This document shows positions 44,025-56,161 of a stretch of DNA of 64,000 bases, piece by piece. The notes under the pieces are model-generated. The model searched no databases and was not told the origin of the DNA. It worked only from the letters and a program-made list of their open reading frames with translations. The position numbers were made by a program, and so were the translations under genes. Numbering within the stretch: position 1 is the stretch's first letter; each line of letters begins with the position of its first letter. The stretch is from Anaeramoeba flamelloides (taxonomy: Eukaryota > Metamonada > Anaeramoebidae), in assembly GCA_027625915.1 (NCBI GenBank), contig JANTQA010000019.1:1121001-1185000 (forward strand), in the 5' to 3' direction.

Positions 44025-45410
44025 CAAAAGGATTCAATTTTTGATTAAAAAAACAAAAAAATAAAACTTAATTTTCTTTTTTTAAGGATGGAAGTCCAAA
44101 AGAATCTTCTTTGAAAAAGTCTGTAAAAGACTTAACTTTCATCTTACTTTTTTAAGAACTGAGCTGGAATTCCTGTTTTAATTGAAATTGAATCTTTGAA
44201 TTATTGTTTTTTGAAATTGAATTTTATTGAATTGGTTAATCATTAAACACATTGACTGAAGGATTTAGAAACAAATTTTTATCCTAAAAAAAAAGTGAAT
44301 TACAAGTATTTATCGGAAAAACTTGAATATTTAATATACAAAAAGATGACAAAAAAGTTCAAGAAAAAAATAACATACCTAAAAAAATTTTTTTGTTCTC
44401 TCTATTCATAAGATAAATTGTTTAATTCCAAAAAATTTTAGGATCAAAGCTAACCTTCTATATTAATTATTGTTTGTATCTATTCAACATTGAATTTTAA
44501 ATCTCATAAGTCAGTATTGAATTGTTACCCTGTTACACTATTTTAAAACCTCAAAGATTCTGTTTTTTTATTTCTTTCTTGTGTTAAAATAAGTTTTATT
44601 TTTTTCTGAAAGAATGTTTAACTTTTATTCAGAGAAAAGGTTATAAAACAGTCATAAACTTGTGTTATTTGAATTGGACCTATACTAATAGAAAACCAAA
44701 TCTTGGAATTTGAAAAAATCGTTAGATATATAAAGTAAAGAAAACAAATAATAATTTTTCTATTTTTGGAACTATTAAACCCTGTATCGCCGGAAAACTT
44801 TTTTTGTTTAAGGGATCAGTATTCTACTACAACAAGGAAATATTTTAAAATATGGTATTGGTGGCATTTTCTACTTACAAATTTTGTATATTCTGGGTTT
44901 CGAAAAATTCTTTTCGATTAAGAAAGCTATAAAAGAATATTAGTTTCAGTGAGATCAATTTTGTTTTTCCAATATTTTCTGAAAAAGAAAACTATTAAAT
45001 TCTTATTTTTCTCAGAATAACAATATTTTACTCAGTTTATTACCATTTGATTATTATTATATAATAACAAGCCTTTGTTACCAGTAATATTGATATAAAG
45101 ATTTTTTTCTTTTTTGTGATGTAACTTTTGGTTAACCAAAAAAAAAGATATATTCGACATATAAAAAATTAATTGTATTTTTTAAGAAGAACAGTTATAA
45201 TCATTAAATTTTTAAAAGCCATGTATGAATTTTTAATCAAAATTTTGTTTTTTTAAGATGGAATTCGATTTTTCAAAATACAATTTCCCCGAATATACTT
45301 GGGAATTGGTTTTTTTTTATCTTCAAAATTCAAAATCATTTTTTTTCTGCCAAAAATGATTTGAATTGTTCTAAGATTCTTGTGAATAAGACCAAACAAT
45401 TTGTTATAAA

Positions 45411-45461
45411 AATTTTACAAAATTAAAAATTTTACAAAATTAAAAATTTTACAAAATTAAA
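45411..45461. repeat. 17-bp tandem repeat, three units
   Basis: AATTTTACAAAATTAAA repeated three times without change, followed by AATTTTTTT. Confidence 0.9.
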
Positions 45462-47459
45462 AATTTTTTTGTAATTTATTTTTTTCATTTTTTGAAAAAT
45501 CAGAAAACAACCTTTTCAAAACCTTAAATAAAAAATTTTTTTCCTTAATATATCACAATTTAATTAATAAAATGTAGATATGTTTCGACCAAATATTCAT
45601 TTATTGAATAACCTATAATTCAATTAATTTTATTGGCTAAGATTTAAATTGAAATATTAATGAAAGAAAAAGAAAAACCAAATAAAAAATTTACTTTTGA
45701 AATCAATACTGTCCAACATAAAACGAAAAATATGTTTTCCCATTTGCAAGAATTAACTTAGCTGTGAAACAAAATAATATGTTACTTTTTTTAGTTTTAT
45801 TTTGGAAACATGCAAATTTTGGATTTCAAAAAAGAGACTCAAATTAGTAAATTTTTTAAATGAGGTTAACTCATCCATTTCATAAGTCCAAACACAACTT
45901 TCAAAAAATAGTTTTTTAAGGTCATGACAAGATTTCATTTTATTTTTTAAAAAATACTACTCCCTTAATTATAAATATTTTCATTACCATCTTTGTTTTA
46001 ACTATTATTATTATTATTATTATTATTTTGATTGGGATCATGTAAATTATTTTAGTTTTTTAATTTTTTTTCATCAAGATTCTGTAACTGTGTTTTTTTT
46101 TTGTTTTTGCTTTTTTTGTCTCAGATATTTTGGTTTTTTTTTTATTCAAATTTTTTAATAAATTCAGAATGTTTGATTTTTATTATTATTGTTTTATTTT
46201 CAAAAATAAATATATTGTGAATTTTTTTTTGTTGATCATAGTATATTTATCAATAGTTTCTTATTGAATTTTTTTTTATTTTATTTTTTTCAACTATAAG
46301 CAGTTTACTTTCATTATTTATTTTTAGATTATAAATTATATGATAATATAAACGAAAATATTTTTAGTGAATCTATTATAACAAAAAACAATTTACCACT
46401 ATGAACATATTGGGTAGATAATTTGAATACAAAAACTAAAGTAGAACATTGCAAATTAAAAATTAGTACTTTATTTTTAGAATATCTAAAACAGATTCTT
46501 TGGAATTACTTAAACAAATAAAATATGTTCTTGAAATAATTTTAAAAATGATTAATTTAAAAACTTATATTTTAAACAGTGAATGAAAACAACACTTATA
46601 AGTATTATAAACTTAATTTATTTTATTAAGATAAGGTAGAAATAAAGAATTTTTTTTTAAAATTTAAATTAAAAATGTAAAATAAAATAAAAAAAAGAAT
46701 TTTTAAAACGGATAAGTAAAAAATATTGAGATTTTATTGAGATTTAGATAAAATTGTATGAATATGGGATTTAATTCCAGTAATAATCTAATTTTTTACC
46801 TAAGATATCTTATTTAATCATCATTAATGGGAGAATATTCAATATAATATCATAATGCATCTTCATATACATTTTTGTCATCAATACATACATATATTTA
46901 ATTTTTATCCAAGACAATCTTAAAATCAAAATTTTAAATTTTTTGAGATCCTTTTCTATTCTTCTTCTTGGTTTTTATATCAATTACCTAGATATAGAGT
47001 GGCCGATATCATCATTTATTTCTTTTACAATATAAATTATTTTGTATTCCACCCCAGTTAGCAATTGCATTATTTCCCCTTTTAACTATTTTAAAATTCA
47101 AAATTGAGTAGACATCTTGAAATCTATAAATTTCGAGTCAATTTTTTGGGAAAAAAGAAATTATCATTAATAAATCATTATCAACTTTATTGTAATTAAA
47201 ATATTCCCAATCCCCTAAAGTAATAAAACACTTTTTTTGAACAAGTTTAAAAATAACAAGATAATTAAATTCTGTTTTTAAACTCTTGGTAACTTATTTA
47301 TCATTTTTAAAAAAAATTCATTTCCCTCAATTAAATTTTCAGTAGAAATATCCCATCCTTTTGGGTTGATTTTTTTTAATATAAAAACTAAAATAGAAAA
47401 ATTTGTCAAACACATAATTTTGAAGAAAATTTACTTTTAGTTATATTCTATAATTTATA

Positions 47460-48066
47460 ATGAACAAATTAATTGAACCTTTAATCTCATTTGAATAACA
47501 CGATTAAAATAAATTATTTATTGATTCCTTAAATATCGATTATTTAAAGAGAAATTCTAAAAATTAAGGATCAAATAGGAAAATTTATCTCTTAGATATA
47601 CTGTAAATTTTTAAAAATATAACATCAAAAATATCAAAAAAAAAAAAAAAAATTGAGAATATCACCAAAAATTTTGAACTACCTTCAGTTCCACTTTTAA
47701 GGCACAAACTTTAAACGAAAATTAAGGCACAAAAAAAATCTTAAATTAAGGCACAAAATTCAAATTCTAGTAAAATAATTTGTAAATTAGAAAAATTACA
47801 AATTTTGAGCCTTAATTCGAGATTTTTTTGTGCCTTAAATTCCTTTGAAAGTTTGTGTCTTAAATTTGAAAGTGACTGTAATTGAATTCCTAATTTAAAT
47901 TTTACTGAAAATATCAATTGATTTACTATCAAAACCGATTTGTCTTTGTGTATAAGATTGGGTACTAAATTGGATGTTACATTGAAACAAGAATAATAAA
48001 GAAAGTATGGATTATATTTTGTAACACATTTTATAGTAGCTTTGGTAATTGACTTTTTGATCACTG
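47460..48066. mobile_element. Family G MITE, copy 3, interrupted by a family A MITE
   Basis: Collinear with 36293-36779: AAGGATCAAATAGGAAAATT, later TACTAAATTGGATGTTACAT and the end TTTTTGATCACTG followed by TA. The left end is degraded and approximate. The interruption at 47682-47878 is removed precisely at a TA relative to copy 2. Confidence 0.7.
47682..47878. mobile_element. Family A palindromic MITE, copy 7, nested
   Basis: 197 bp, CCTTCAGTTCCACTTTTAAG left, TTGAAAGTGACTG right. TA at 47680-47681 and 47879-47880. Comparison with the uninterrupted sequence at 36586-36605 shows one TA before and two after insertion. Confidence 0.9.
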
Positions 48067-48643
48067 TATAATTTTTGTTTATAAAGATTATTTTTTAGAC
48101 TTTTATATTCCCATACTTTTGCGATTTAATTTCAAGGATATATTTTTAACATTTCCTTCTCTGATAAAAAGAATACTTTCTTCATTTAAAGAAGGCAATA
48201 CATTTTTTTAAATAATTCAGATGGATGTTGGGTTTTGAACTTGTACTAAAATGAGAAAAAAGTCTCAAACTTTTAAAAACAATAACTCATTTCTGAAATT
48301 CATTAAAACAAAAGGTATGATATTGTTGTAATAAGATTTTTATTTTATTTTTTCAATTTCAAGTTGTGGTAAAAAAAATATTTTGATTTTGCTTTTAAAT
48401 TTGCTCGATAATATTTTTATTGGTTGCTTGTCCCTTAACAACAGTTTTTGAATTTTTTTTCCAAGATAATTACAATGAGATACATTGTTCTCGTTTTTGA
48501 CTTTTTAACCTTTCAAAAAGATTTTTTGTTTGAAATTTATTTTGAAGAAAAATAGTTTTCATTTTTTTTTTGTTTATTTATTGTTTTCGATCATCACTAA
48601 ATTTGTTATTAAATTTCAACTTCACCAAAGAGATCTATTTCAA

Positions 48644-50047
48644 ATGTTTGAAATTACACACGAAGAAGAAAACACAGAATCGCGTTTAGGAAAGTTAACA
48701 CTCCCAAAATCTTCCATTACTTTAGAAACACCTTGCTTTATCTGTAGTACCCAAAGAGGATTTGTTCGACATTTAACACCCGACAATCTACTTAACATCC
48801 CAGACATTGAATTGTTATCGATTAATCTCCCACAAATTATTTATAAACCTGGCTTAACAACCCTCAAGCGTTTTAATAAATATTGTCAAGAAAAAGAAAG
48901 TTCCATTGAATTAAAAGAAAAAGAAAAAACAAATAAAAAAGAACAAGAAAAAGAGAACGAGAGCAATCTCAAAATTGGAGAGAAAAAAGGGATTGAAATC
49001 GAAATAGAAGATGAAAATGATAACAACAAACAAAATCAAATAAAAGATGGGCTAAAACGTTATTATGGAATTGGATCCAAACATGCTTTATTTTTAAAGA
49101 TACGTAATTCTGAATTTGCTGGCTTTTATTATCCCTCAACAGACGAGAAAATAGCATGCTGCTCTTCCGAAGGAACAAAGATCTTTATAACACCATCTCA
49201 GTATATGGAGTTTGCATCTGAAATCAACCCAGACATTACGGTTAGCCCAGCTATCGAGGTAGTTGGCAACAATAAGCGAGACAAAATTGAAAAACAAGTC
49301 AAACGCTCATTGAAATGGCTAAATCTAGCAATTTCAAAAAAAACTGCTCGCACAGGATCCTTGTTTGCTGTATTATATGCCATTGAAGATCCAAAAATCA
49401 GAAACAAGTATTTGGATCAATTATTAAAAATCGTTAAAAATGGGAAGGTTGATGGCTTCCTGTTTGGCTGCCTCTTTTTAAATGAATCCAGAATTGAAAG
49501 AAAAAAACGTATTAGTGAAATAACTGAACTACTACCAAAAGAATTACCTCGCTCTATCGTCGGAGATGCAACACTTTCACAAATTTTGGACTGTGTTGAA
49601 AAGGGCATTGATTTAATAAATTCGTCTTTTCCTTTAAAATTAACAGAACTGAATCTTGTTTTAAATTACCAAAACCCCTTACAGAACCTGAGAAGTGAAA
49701 ATAAGAATAAGAGTGAGAATGAGAATGAGGATATTGAAATTGAAAATGAAAATGAAAATAAAAAACAATTTGAACCATTGCTTATGAATTTACGAAATAT
49801 TAAATACGAAGACGATCACAAACCTTTCGTAGTAGGCTGCCAATGCTTTGCTTGCAAAAACCACACAAGGCAATACGTTTATCATTTAATTTCTGTTCGG
49901 GAAATGACAGCAATGATTCTAATGAACTTACACAATATTTACCAATATTCTCTGTTTTTTAAAGACATGAGATGGGCAATAAAAAATAATAAATTTATTC
50001 AATTTAAAGAAGCAATTGAAACATTGGAAAAAAGCAATTTAAAATAA
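48644..50047 (+). CDS. QTRT2: Queuine tRNA-ribosyltransferase accessory subunit 2
   Basis: 467 aa from the ATG giving MFEITHEEENTESRLGKLTL; upstream codons in frame are hydrophobic and lack ATG. QTRT2 pairs with the catalytic subunit QTRT1 to exchange guanine 34 for queuine in tRNAs with GUN anticodons; in animals it is found at mitochondria. Diagnostic features: TPCFICSTQRGFVRHLT near the N-terminus, GFLFGCLFLNES and RSIVGDATLSQILDCVEKGI in the TIM barrel. The C-terminal zinc site GCQCFACKNHTRQY has Cys399, Cys401, Cys404 and His430 with the family spacing. The nucleophilic Asp of TGT (DMFDCVFP) is Asn here (DLINSSFP), as expected for the accessory rather than catalytic subunit. It is longer than the ~415-aa human protein because of two charged inserts (~85-128 and before the zinc site). 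Confidence 0.93.
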   Translation: MFEITHEEENTESRLGKLTLPKSSITLETPCFICSTQRGFVRHLTPDNLLNIPDIELLSINLPQIIYKPGLTTLKRFNKYCQEKESSIELKEKEKTNKKEQEKENESNLKIGEKKGIEIEIEDENDNNKQNQIKDGLKRYYGIGSKHALFLKIRNSEFAGFYYPSTDEKIACCSSEGTKIFITPSQYMEFASEINPDITVSPAIEVVGNNKRDKIEKQVKRSLKWLNLAISKKTARTGSLFAVLYAIEDPKIRNKYLDQLLKIVKNGKVDGFLFGCLFLNESRIERKKRISEITELLPKELPRSIVGDATLSQILDCVEKGIDLINSSFPLKLTELNLVLNYQNPLQNLRSENKNKSENENEDIEIENENENKKQFEPLLMNLRNIKYEDDHKPFVVGCQCFACKNHTRQYVYHLISVREMTAMILMNLHNIYQYSLFFKDMRWAIKNNKFIQFKEAIETLEKSNLK

Positions 50048-50219
50048 TAAACAACTCTAGAAATTATTGATTTGTTATTTTTATTATTAATTTAATAATA
50101 TATTTTTTTTCGTCGAGCATGAAAACATAAAAACATTAATCCTTTTTAAAAATTATTATTCATTTTTTTTTTTATTCCCAATATGTTTCTTCAATGAATT
50201 TTTCTCCTTTTGTAGTCGA

Positions 50220-51590
50220 ATTTTAATTTTTTATTTGGAGATCGATAATATTATATTTATATGAATCATCAGTATTGATTAGACTCACAAAAATCAATCT
50301 TTAGGCTATATTTGCCCAAGTATATCTAGCGTCGATTGTTAACAAAAGTATTCAAATTCTAAATTGATTGATTTTACTTTTGTTCATCTTTCTTCTTTAG
50401 TAAATTTTCAACTTTGATATTTTGAGTTATTTGTATGTTTGATTGTCCCAACCTCGATTTTTTTCGATATTCTTTAATAATGAACAAATTTTGATAAAAT
50501 TTTATATTTGATTTGATTATCCCAAATACTATTAGAATTATAAGAATTAAATTGTCAGATCTATCAGTTCTTCAAAATAAACTCATTTTCAAAATCATTG
50601 GCCCATTAACAATCAAATTTTAAAGAAAAATATTTTTAATAATTGAAGTTATCTATTATAATATAAAAATTTCTATTTTAATATTCAGTGCTAGACTCAA
50701 GAGATATTTATTTTTTGTCTAAAAATAAAATAAAAAAACTAGTTAAAAAAATATTGGGACATTTATTTTGAAATAAGTATTATGTAAAAAATAGAAATTT
50801 TTAACTCAAAAAGATTTCGACTCAATTGATGTTTGGATAAATAAAAAGATAAAAAAATTCTTAAAAATTAATCCACATTCCCCAAGGGCAATCTATAAAC
50901 TGGAAGTAAAAATTGACCAAGTCAGAATTTCAATATATAAATGAGTGAATGAACTCAAAAAGTAATTTGAAATTCTGGGTTTTGGAACTATACCCAAAAT
51001 TTTAAAGTTTTCAAAAAAGGATAATGAAAATATCAATTGGGAAATAGACACCTTAAAATTATTAGAATTAAATCTTAACAAATTTAGAGAAAACTTAATA
51101 ATCAACAGCTCTGGATGGAAAGGTCAAGAATATTTAAAAATTATTAGATATAACAATATATATAAATAAACAACAAAAATATTTAAAATGGAAAGGATCA
51201 ACTTCACTTTTAAAATTAAGAAACTTCACAAATTATTGAAACAGATATTCTTATCTTTATGATAAGAATAAAATAAGAACAAAATCATGCAACTTGTGTA
51301 AAAAATACCATAACACAGAAATAGATGAAGATATCGATCATTAATTATGGAATTGCCCCCTCTATGAAAAAAATCGAATAATTTGGATTAAAGAATTCAA
51401 ATAAATAAAAATAATACAAATAATATCTTTGATATTATTCAAAATAAAGATTCATTATTCATCTTATCATTGGTTAATGATAAAGAAAATTATGATTCTC
51501 TGTTAAAATTTCTAAACAAAAATTTCGAAATTTGGGCTGTAAGAGGAAATTGATTTCCTCCCTTCAAAATAAAAAAAAAAAAAAATAGAA
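50220..51590 (+). mobile_element. Decayed LINE 3' half
   Basis: About 1.37 kb of plus-strand sequence with recognisable but much-interrupted pieces of the post-RT region: SDLSVLQNKLIFKIIGPLTI, INWEIDTLKLLELNLNKFRE, then a zinc-site remnant CNLCKKYHNTEIDEDIDH followed by LWNCPLYEKNRIIWIKEFK. It ends with the hairpin GAGGAAATTGATTTCCTC and an A-rich tail at about 51570. More stops and frame changes than the 41411 copy, so older. The 5' boundary is uncertain and no target duplication was found. Confidence 0.72.
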
Positions 51591-52553
51591 ATTTTAAAAA
51601 AAATATAAAACCCATTTATCGATTCTCCTTCCATTTAAATAACTAAATTTAATCTCCTTTTCATTTTTTGAAACGAATTTTTTCAGTTATTCATTGGTTA
51701 CTTGTTTCCAAAAATCTTTTTCATTTTCCATTTTCACAAAATACTGTGGAAAAAATAAATAAGAGAAAAAATGATTAATTTTCAAAATTTTTATTGTAAG
51801 GGAAAAAACTTAAAAGCAACACGAATAAAATACAAAATTTAAATGTAACATTGATGATTTATTATGTAATTTATTTTATTAATAAAAAGTGTTTTTATTG
51901 TAAAAATTATCCTAGCAACAATTTCAAAAAGAATCCAATTATTTTTATTCTTCGATACCTTAAATATTTGATATTTATATATTAAGTAAATTCCATCTTG
52001 GAAGGTGGTACTCATTTTGAGTCTTTTATTTAACGTAAAAATTGATTATTTTAAAGTTATTTGTAAAATTAATACCTTTTCAAAATCAAAAGTAATTTTT
52101 AACAAATAAAAAAATCAAAAGAAACTAATTTTTTAAAAGAGAGATAATAAAAATAATCTCCAATACTCATATTCCAACAACAAGGTTAACAACAATCCCC
52201 TTTAAATATGGGATTTACTTTTTGTATATTTGTAAGATCAGAGGATTTATTACTTAATAAGAAATAATAAAAATTTGAAATGAAAATATACAATTTTTGA
52301 CTTGTAATAACAGTTATTACTCTATTGATCTGCTTATTTAAAGGAGTAGCTATACCATAAGACATGATAAAAATTTGAGAGAGATGAGATAAGAGTATTT
52401 GATTTCAGTGGTGTGTGATCGTAGATTCTCTAAAAATTTATTTTAAAAAATTATTTGATATTTTTTTTTTTAGTTATGTTTACCAATTAAAAAAAAGAGA
52501 TCATATTGATAAAATAGTTTTGAATTTTTTTTTTTTTTATTAAAATAAACTTA

Positions 52554-53073
52554 ATTCCAAAAATTTGGGCACAGTTTAAACAGTCGAAAGAATAACAATG
52601 CCATACTTTACATTCAATTTGAAAATTATTTGATTTTTACAAACTATTTCATTTTTTGTCTTTTTTGTTTAGGTTTTCATTTCCCTTTTTCGAGATACGA
52701 AATCTGTTTTGTTAGATCTGGGATTTTTTTTTCGATGGTTGATAGAAGATTACTTTTGAGTTTGTTAAATTGAAAAATCCACATACAATTGATCCAAGGT
52801 ATCTTATCATTTGATCGATAAACAATTGTTGGTGAAATTTTTGCAAATCTAGCAATTTATTTTTTATTCAGATCGTTTCCTTATTTTGAATAGACTTGTT
52901 TTGATTTTTTTATTTTATATTGTTTTCTTTTATTTGGATGAAAATCATTACTTATAAAAACATTGTTACTATGTTACTTAACTGTGATTTTTGATAACAT
53001 TTGGGAAAAAAATAGTAAATTGAGTTTTTGTTTTCCTATTTTTGATTTTAGATGTGTACAAATTTTTGGAATG
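52554..53073 (+). mobile_element. Family F MITE, copy 1
   Basis: About 520 bp. Left end ATTCCAAAAATTTGGGCACA, right end GTACAAATTTTTGGAAT, mutually inverse. The interior shares TTAAATTGAAAAATCCACAT-like and GATCGATAAACAATTGTTGG sequence with 57471-57983. Confidence 0.7.
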
Positions 53074-53444
53074 GGGTTCAGGTTTTTTTTTTGGGAGAAG
53101 ATAATTTTAGATTCTTAGAATAAAACTTATAGCAATTTTTTGGTTTAAACTTTGATAACATATAATCATATTCACTTCTCCAATTCCACTAAATCCAACT
53201 ATTTAAAATCCTAACAAGTAATGTTTTGGGATAATTATTATATTTTTTGGAATCCTTCTAGCTATTTAAGTACCATTCATGTTTTCTTTTGTGATTCTCT
53301 CAATTGTAATTTTGTTTTTCTTTTTAAAAAAAATCCATTAATCCGTAATTGACACTAATAAAAAACTATTTCTAAATTGCTTTAGGTTGTCAGGATTAAA
53401 AAAATCTCGAAAATTGATGAAAAAATAATAAATGAAAAAATAAA

Positions 53445-53538
53445 TGCCACAACAGAATGTTGAGAGAAGAATAAAAGATAAGTTATTCAACATTCGAAAC
53501 ACTATTTTTTGCAATTAAACTCAACATTCTATTATGGT
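53445..53538. mobile_element. Short palindromic MITE, family I, copy 2
   Basis: TGCCACAACAGAATGTTGAG left and CTCAACATTCTATTATGG right, with AGAGAAGAATAAAAG in the arm. Matches 4034-4145. Confidence 0.7.
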
Positions 53539-53667
53539 AATTTCTTTGAGACTTGAAAAAAAAAAAATTAAAAAATCTTATGAATAAAGTACTTTAAATA
53601 ATAAAAATCAATGAGTTATAACCAAAGTAAAAAATGTTATTTTCTGATCCCTTTCAAAATTGCAATA

Positions 53668-53830
53668 CTGGTATTTGAATTCTAAATGGGAAAGAATTAT
53701 CACTTCCTTTTCCATATTTTTTTTTTATAAATATAGTTCTTAAAGAAAGAGGTTCTCGATCTATGTTCTCTTAAAAAAGAGAAATTAAAAATGAAGTGAA
53801 AAAAAATCCCATTTATTATTCAAATACCAG
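53668..53830 (+). mobile_element. Family H MITE, copy 1
   Basis: 163 bp, CTGGTATTTGAATTCTAAAT left and ATTATTCAAATACCAG right, TA on both sides (53666-53667 and 53831-53832). Nearly identical, in the opposite orientation, to 54291-54453. Confidence 0.85.
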
Positions 53831-54074
53831 TAATGTGAAAAATTTTTCTTAACTGTGGCTACTTTCTTAAAGGAGGTAAATCAACCAAGAATTTCTTTAT
53901 TGATATCAAGAAAGATGTTGTTTTCAGAGGTGACCCATTTGAATCAAAAATAATTCTCTAAAATAATTTAATAGAATATTTGAGTTTTAGAGCCTTAAAT
54001 TTTTTGTAATGTAAAATTATTCGCCTTTTTAAAATAATTTTATTTACCATATTAAAATGATTACTTTAATGAAC

Positions 54075-54146
54075 GGGTAAATAGCGAAGTGGTATCGCGT
54101 CTCATTTGCATTGAGGAGGCCCGGAGTTCGATTCTCCGTTTATCCA
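54075..54146 (+). tRNA. tRNA-Ala (anticodon UGC)
   Basis: 72 nt, complete cloverleaf. Acceptor stem GGGTAAA/TTTATCC has the G3-U70 wobble pair that identifies alanine tRNAs. D arm GCGA-AGTGGTA-TCGC, anticodon stem TCTCA/TGAGG with loop TTTGCAT (anticodon TGC), variable loop AGGCC, T arm CGGAG-TTCGATT-CTCCG, discriminator A. No intron. CCA is not encoded. A T-rich tract (54148-54165) follows as a Pol III terminator. It decodes GCA and wobble Ala codons. Confidence 0.96.
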
Positions 54147-54149
54147 ATT

Positions 54150-54165
54150 TCTTTTTTTTTTTTTT
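54150..54165 (+). terminator. Pol III oligo-T terminator of tRNA-Ala
   Basis: T runs (TTTC then about 12 T) begin four bases after the tRNA 3' end, as expected for RNA polymerase III. Confidence 0.75.
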
Positions 54166-54290
54166 GAGGCGCTAAATCAAAAAAAAAAACTTGTGAATCA
54201 GTGTTCTTTTTTTTGAGCTACAGAATGGAATTGACAACAACAGTTTAACCACTAACCATTAAATTTTTTTTACTTCTTTAATTGGTTTTA

Positions 54291-54453
54291 CTGGTATTTG
54301 AATAATAAATGGGATTTTTTTTCACTTCATTTTTAATTTCTCTTTTTTAAGAGAACATAGATCGAGAACCTCTTTCTTTAAGAACTATATTTATAAAAAA
54401 AAAATATGGAAAAGGAAATGAAAATTGTTTCCCATTTAGAATTCAAATACCAG
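54291..54453 (-). mobile_element. Family H MITE, copy 2, inverted
   Basis: 163 bp, TA on both sides (54289-54290 and 54454-54455). The reverse complement differs from 53668-53830 at only about three or four positions. Together the copies form a large inverted repeat with the tRNA gene in its loop. Confidence 0.85.
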
Positions 54454-55639
54454 TAATTAACACAAAATTTTTAATTTTCAAAACCATTTTACAGCCTAAG
54501 AGAAACAGTTATTAGAAAAGAATTACATTCGTATACAATTTTTAATGGATATAAGATAACAAAATAATTTTTGTAATTTTGTAAAGGATTGAAATCTCTC
54601 TATATATTTTCTTTAATTTATTCAATTTTTGGATATTTTTGTGTAATATTAAATAATTAACAAATTTTCATTTACTACAATATGAAAGCCACTTGTTAAA
54701 AACATGTTATTCTAATGTTCTTGATAAAGTAAAAAAGATTGGTCAGAAATGGTTTTAGAAATATTATATTGAATTTTTATTTGGATCTTCAATTGAAGAT
54801 CAAAATAACATTTTTTTTTTTTTCACAAATAATGAAACTAAGAATTTATTTTTTTCTATTTTGAAGAAAATATCTTTATTTATATTTTGATTTCATGCTA
54901 TATCTATTATTCTTTGATGCTTATTATTCGACTTATTTTTTCTTAAATCTTTAAAGGTAATTTATAAAAAATAATTGATATTTCAAAAAAATGCCTGGCA
55001 CTTTGACTAGAACAAAGTTTATAAACTAATTAAAATAATATTAATAAAAAATCAAATTAGAGACATACTTCCAATCGAATTCGGATTGTAATTTATTGTT
55101 TATGAACTTGATTTCACAAAAAAGTCTAAAAAATATTGTTTTTTTTTCTTTATTCTTTAATTATCTAACTAATTTTCAAATTTGAAATTCCCGAAATTGA
55201 AATACTAATTAATTCCGCACTTAAAAAGAAAAAATAACACAAAACAAAAAACAATAAAAAAATTGTAATTTAAGGCAAAAATGGAATTTTCATTATTTTT
55301 TATAAAACAAAAGCCCAATATTTCATCAAATTTAAAATAAATTAAAACAATGAAAATTATATTCTTACAATAAAGAAAATTTTCCAAAAAGTTTTAATAA
55401 ATATAATAAAAAATCTTTTAGTATTGAAACAAGGAGTATATTATTTTATACTTATTGCTTTTCTACATTTAGTGACTTGAATTTGTTGCATATTTTTTTT
55501 TTTTTTTGAATTGAAAAGTCTTCAACCCCAGTTTTATACCCCCTTTAGCTGGAAAATGACTTTTATCAACTGTTTAAACATCAAAATACATTTTGCAACT
55601 AAAAATATAATAAAATTTTAAATCAATATTTTATAATTG

Positions 55640-55837
55640 CAGTCAGTTTCAAATTTAAGACACAAACTTTCAACATAATTTAAGGCACAAAAAAAATCTC
55701 AAATTAAGGCATAAAATTTGGATTTTTTCTAATTTACAAATTATTTTTACTAGAATTTAAATTTTGTGCCTTAATTTGAGATTTTTTTGTACCTTAATTT
55801 TCGTTTAAAGTTTGTGCCTTAAAAGTGGAACTGACTG
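55640..55837. mobile_element. Family A palindromic MITE, copy 8
   Basis: 198 bp; CAGTCAGTTTCAAATTTAAG left, CTTAAAAGTGGAACTGACTG right followed by TA. The left flank is TG, so the target duplication has decayed there. Confidence 0.8.
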
Positions 55838-56161
55838 TAGTGTTTTTTTAGAGTATTGTTTGAAATTTAGATATTTTTTTTTTGAGAAAGAGTGAATTTA
55901 TTTAATAAAAAAATAAAGTGTATTGATTTAAACACTTGAAATTTTGCTTATTTAAATAAATTTTGTTTGTCAAAATAACGATTTATTTTCGTTTAAACTA
56001 TTGTTTACTTTTTTGAAACTTGTAGTAAGTTTTCTCTTTTTGTAAATAAAAAATACTTAAAATTGTAAAAAAAAAAAAAAAAAAAAAATTCAGGCATCCC
56101 AGGCTCCACCCCAAGAGGTTATATCTAAGTTTAGGTTTGAATTTTCCAAAATAATAAAGAA

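Larger units (their letters stand above)
44025..48643. other. Gene-free spacer
   Basis: About 4.6 kb. Contains a 17-bp tandem repeat (45411-45461), an (ATT)n tract (46004-46026) and the family G copy with a nested family A copy (47460-48066). A 61-codon minus-strand frame at 45753-45938 (MKSCHDLKKLFFESCVWTYE) starts with ATG and looks mildly coding, but has no other support. No other structure seen. Confidence 0.5.
50048..54074. other. Repeat-filled spacer left of the tRNA
   Basis: Contains a decayed LINE (50220-51590), a family F MITE (52554-53073), a short palindromic MITE (53445-53538) and a family H MITE (53668-53830). No gene is visible. 51600-52550 is plain AT-rich sequence. Confidence 0.55.

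Noticed and set aside
45753-45938. 61-codon minus-strand frame starting MKSCHDLKKL
   Set aside because: It has an ATG and a plausible composition, but it is short, isolated and without any recognised motif, so not called as a gene.
47741-48064. 107-codon minus-strand frame as a gene
   Set aside because: It runs across the junction of a MITE and the repeat it is inserted in, and is absent from other copies.
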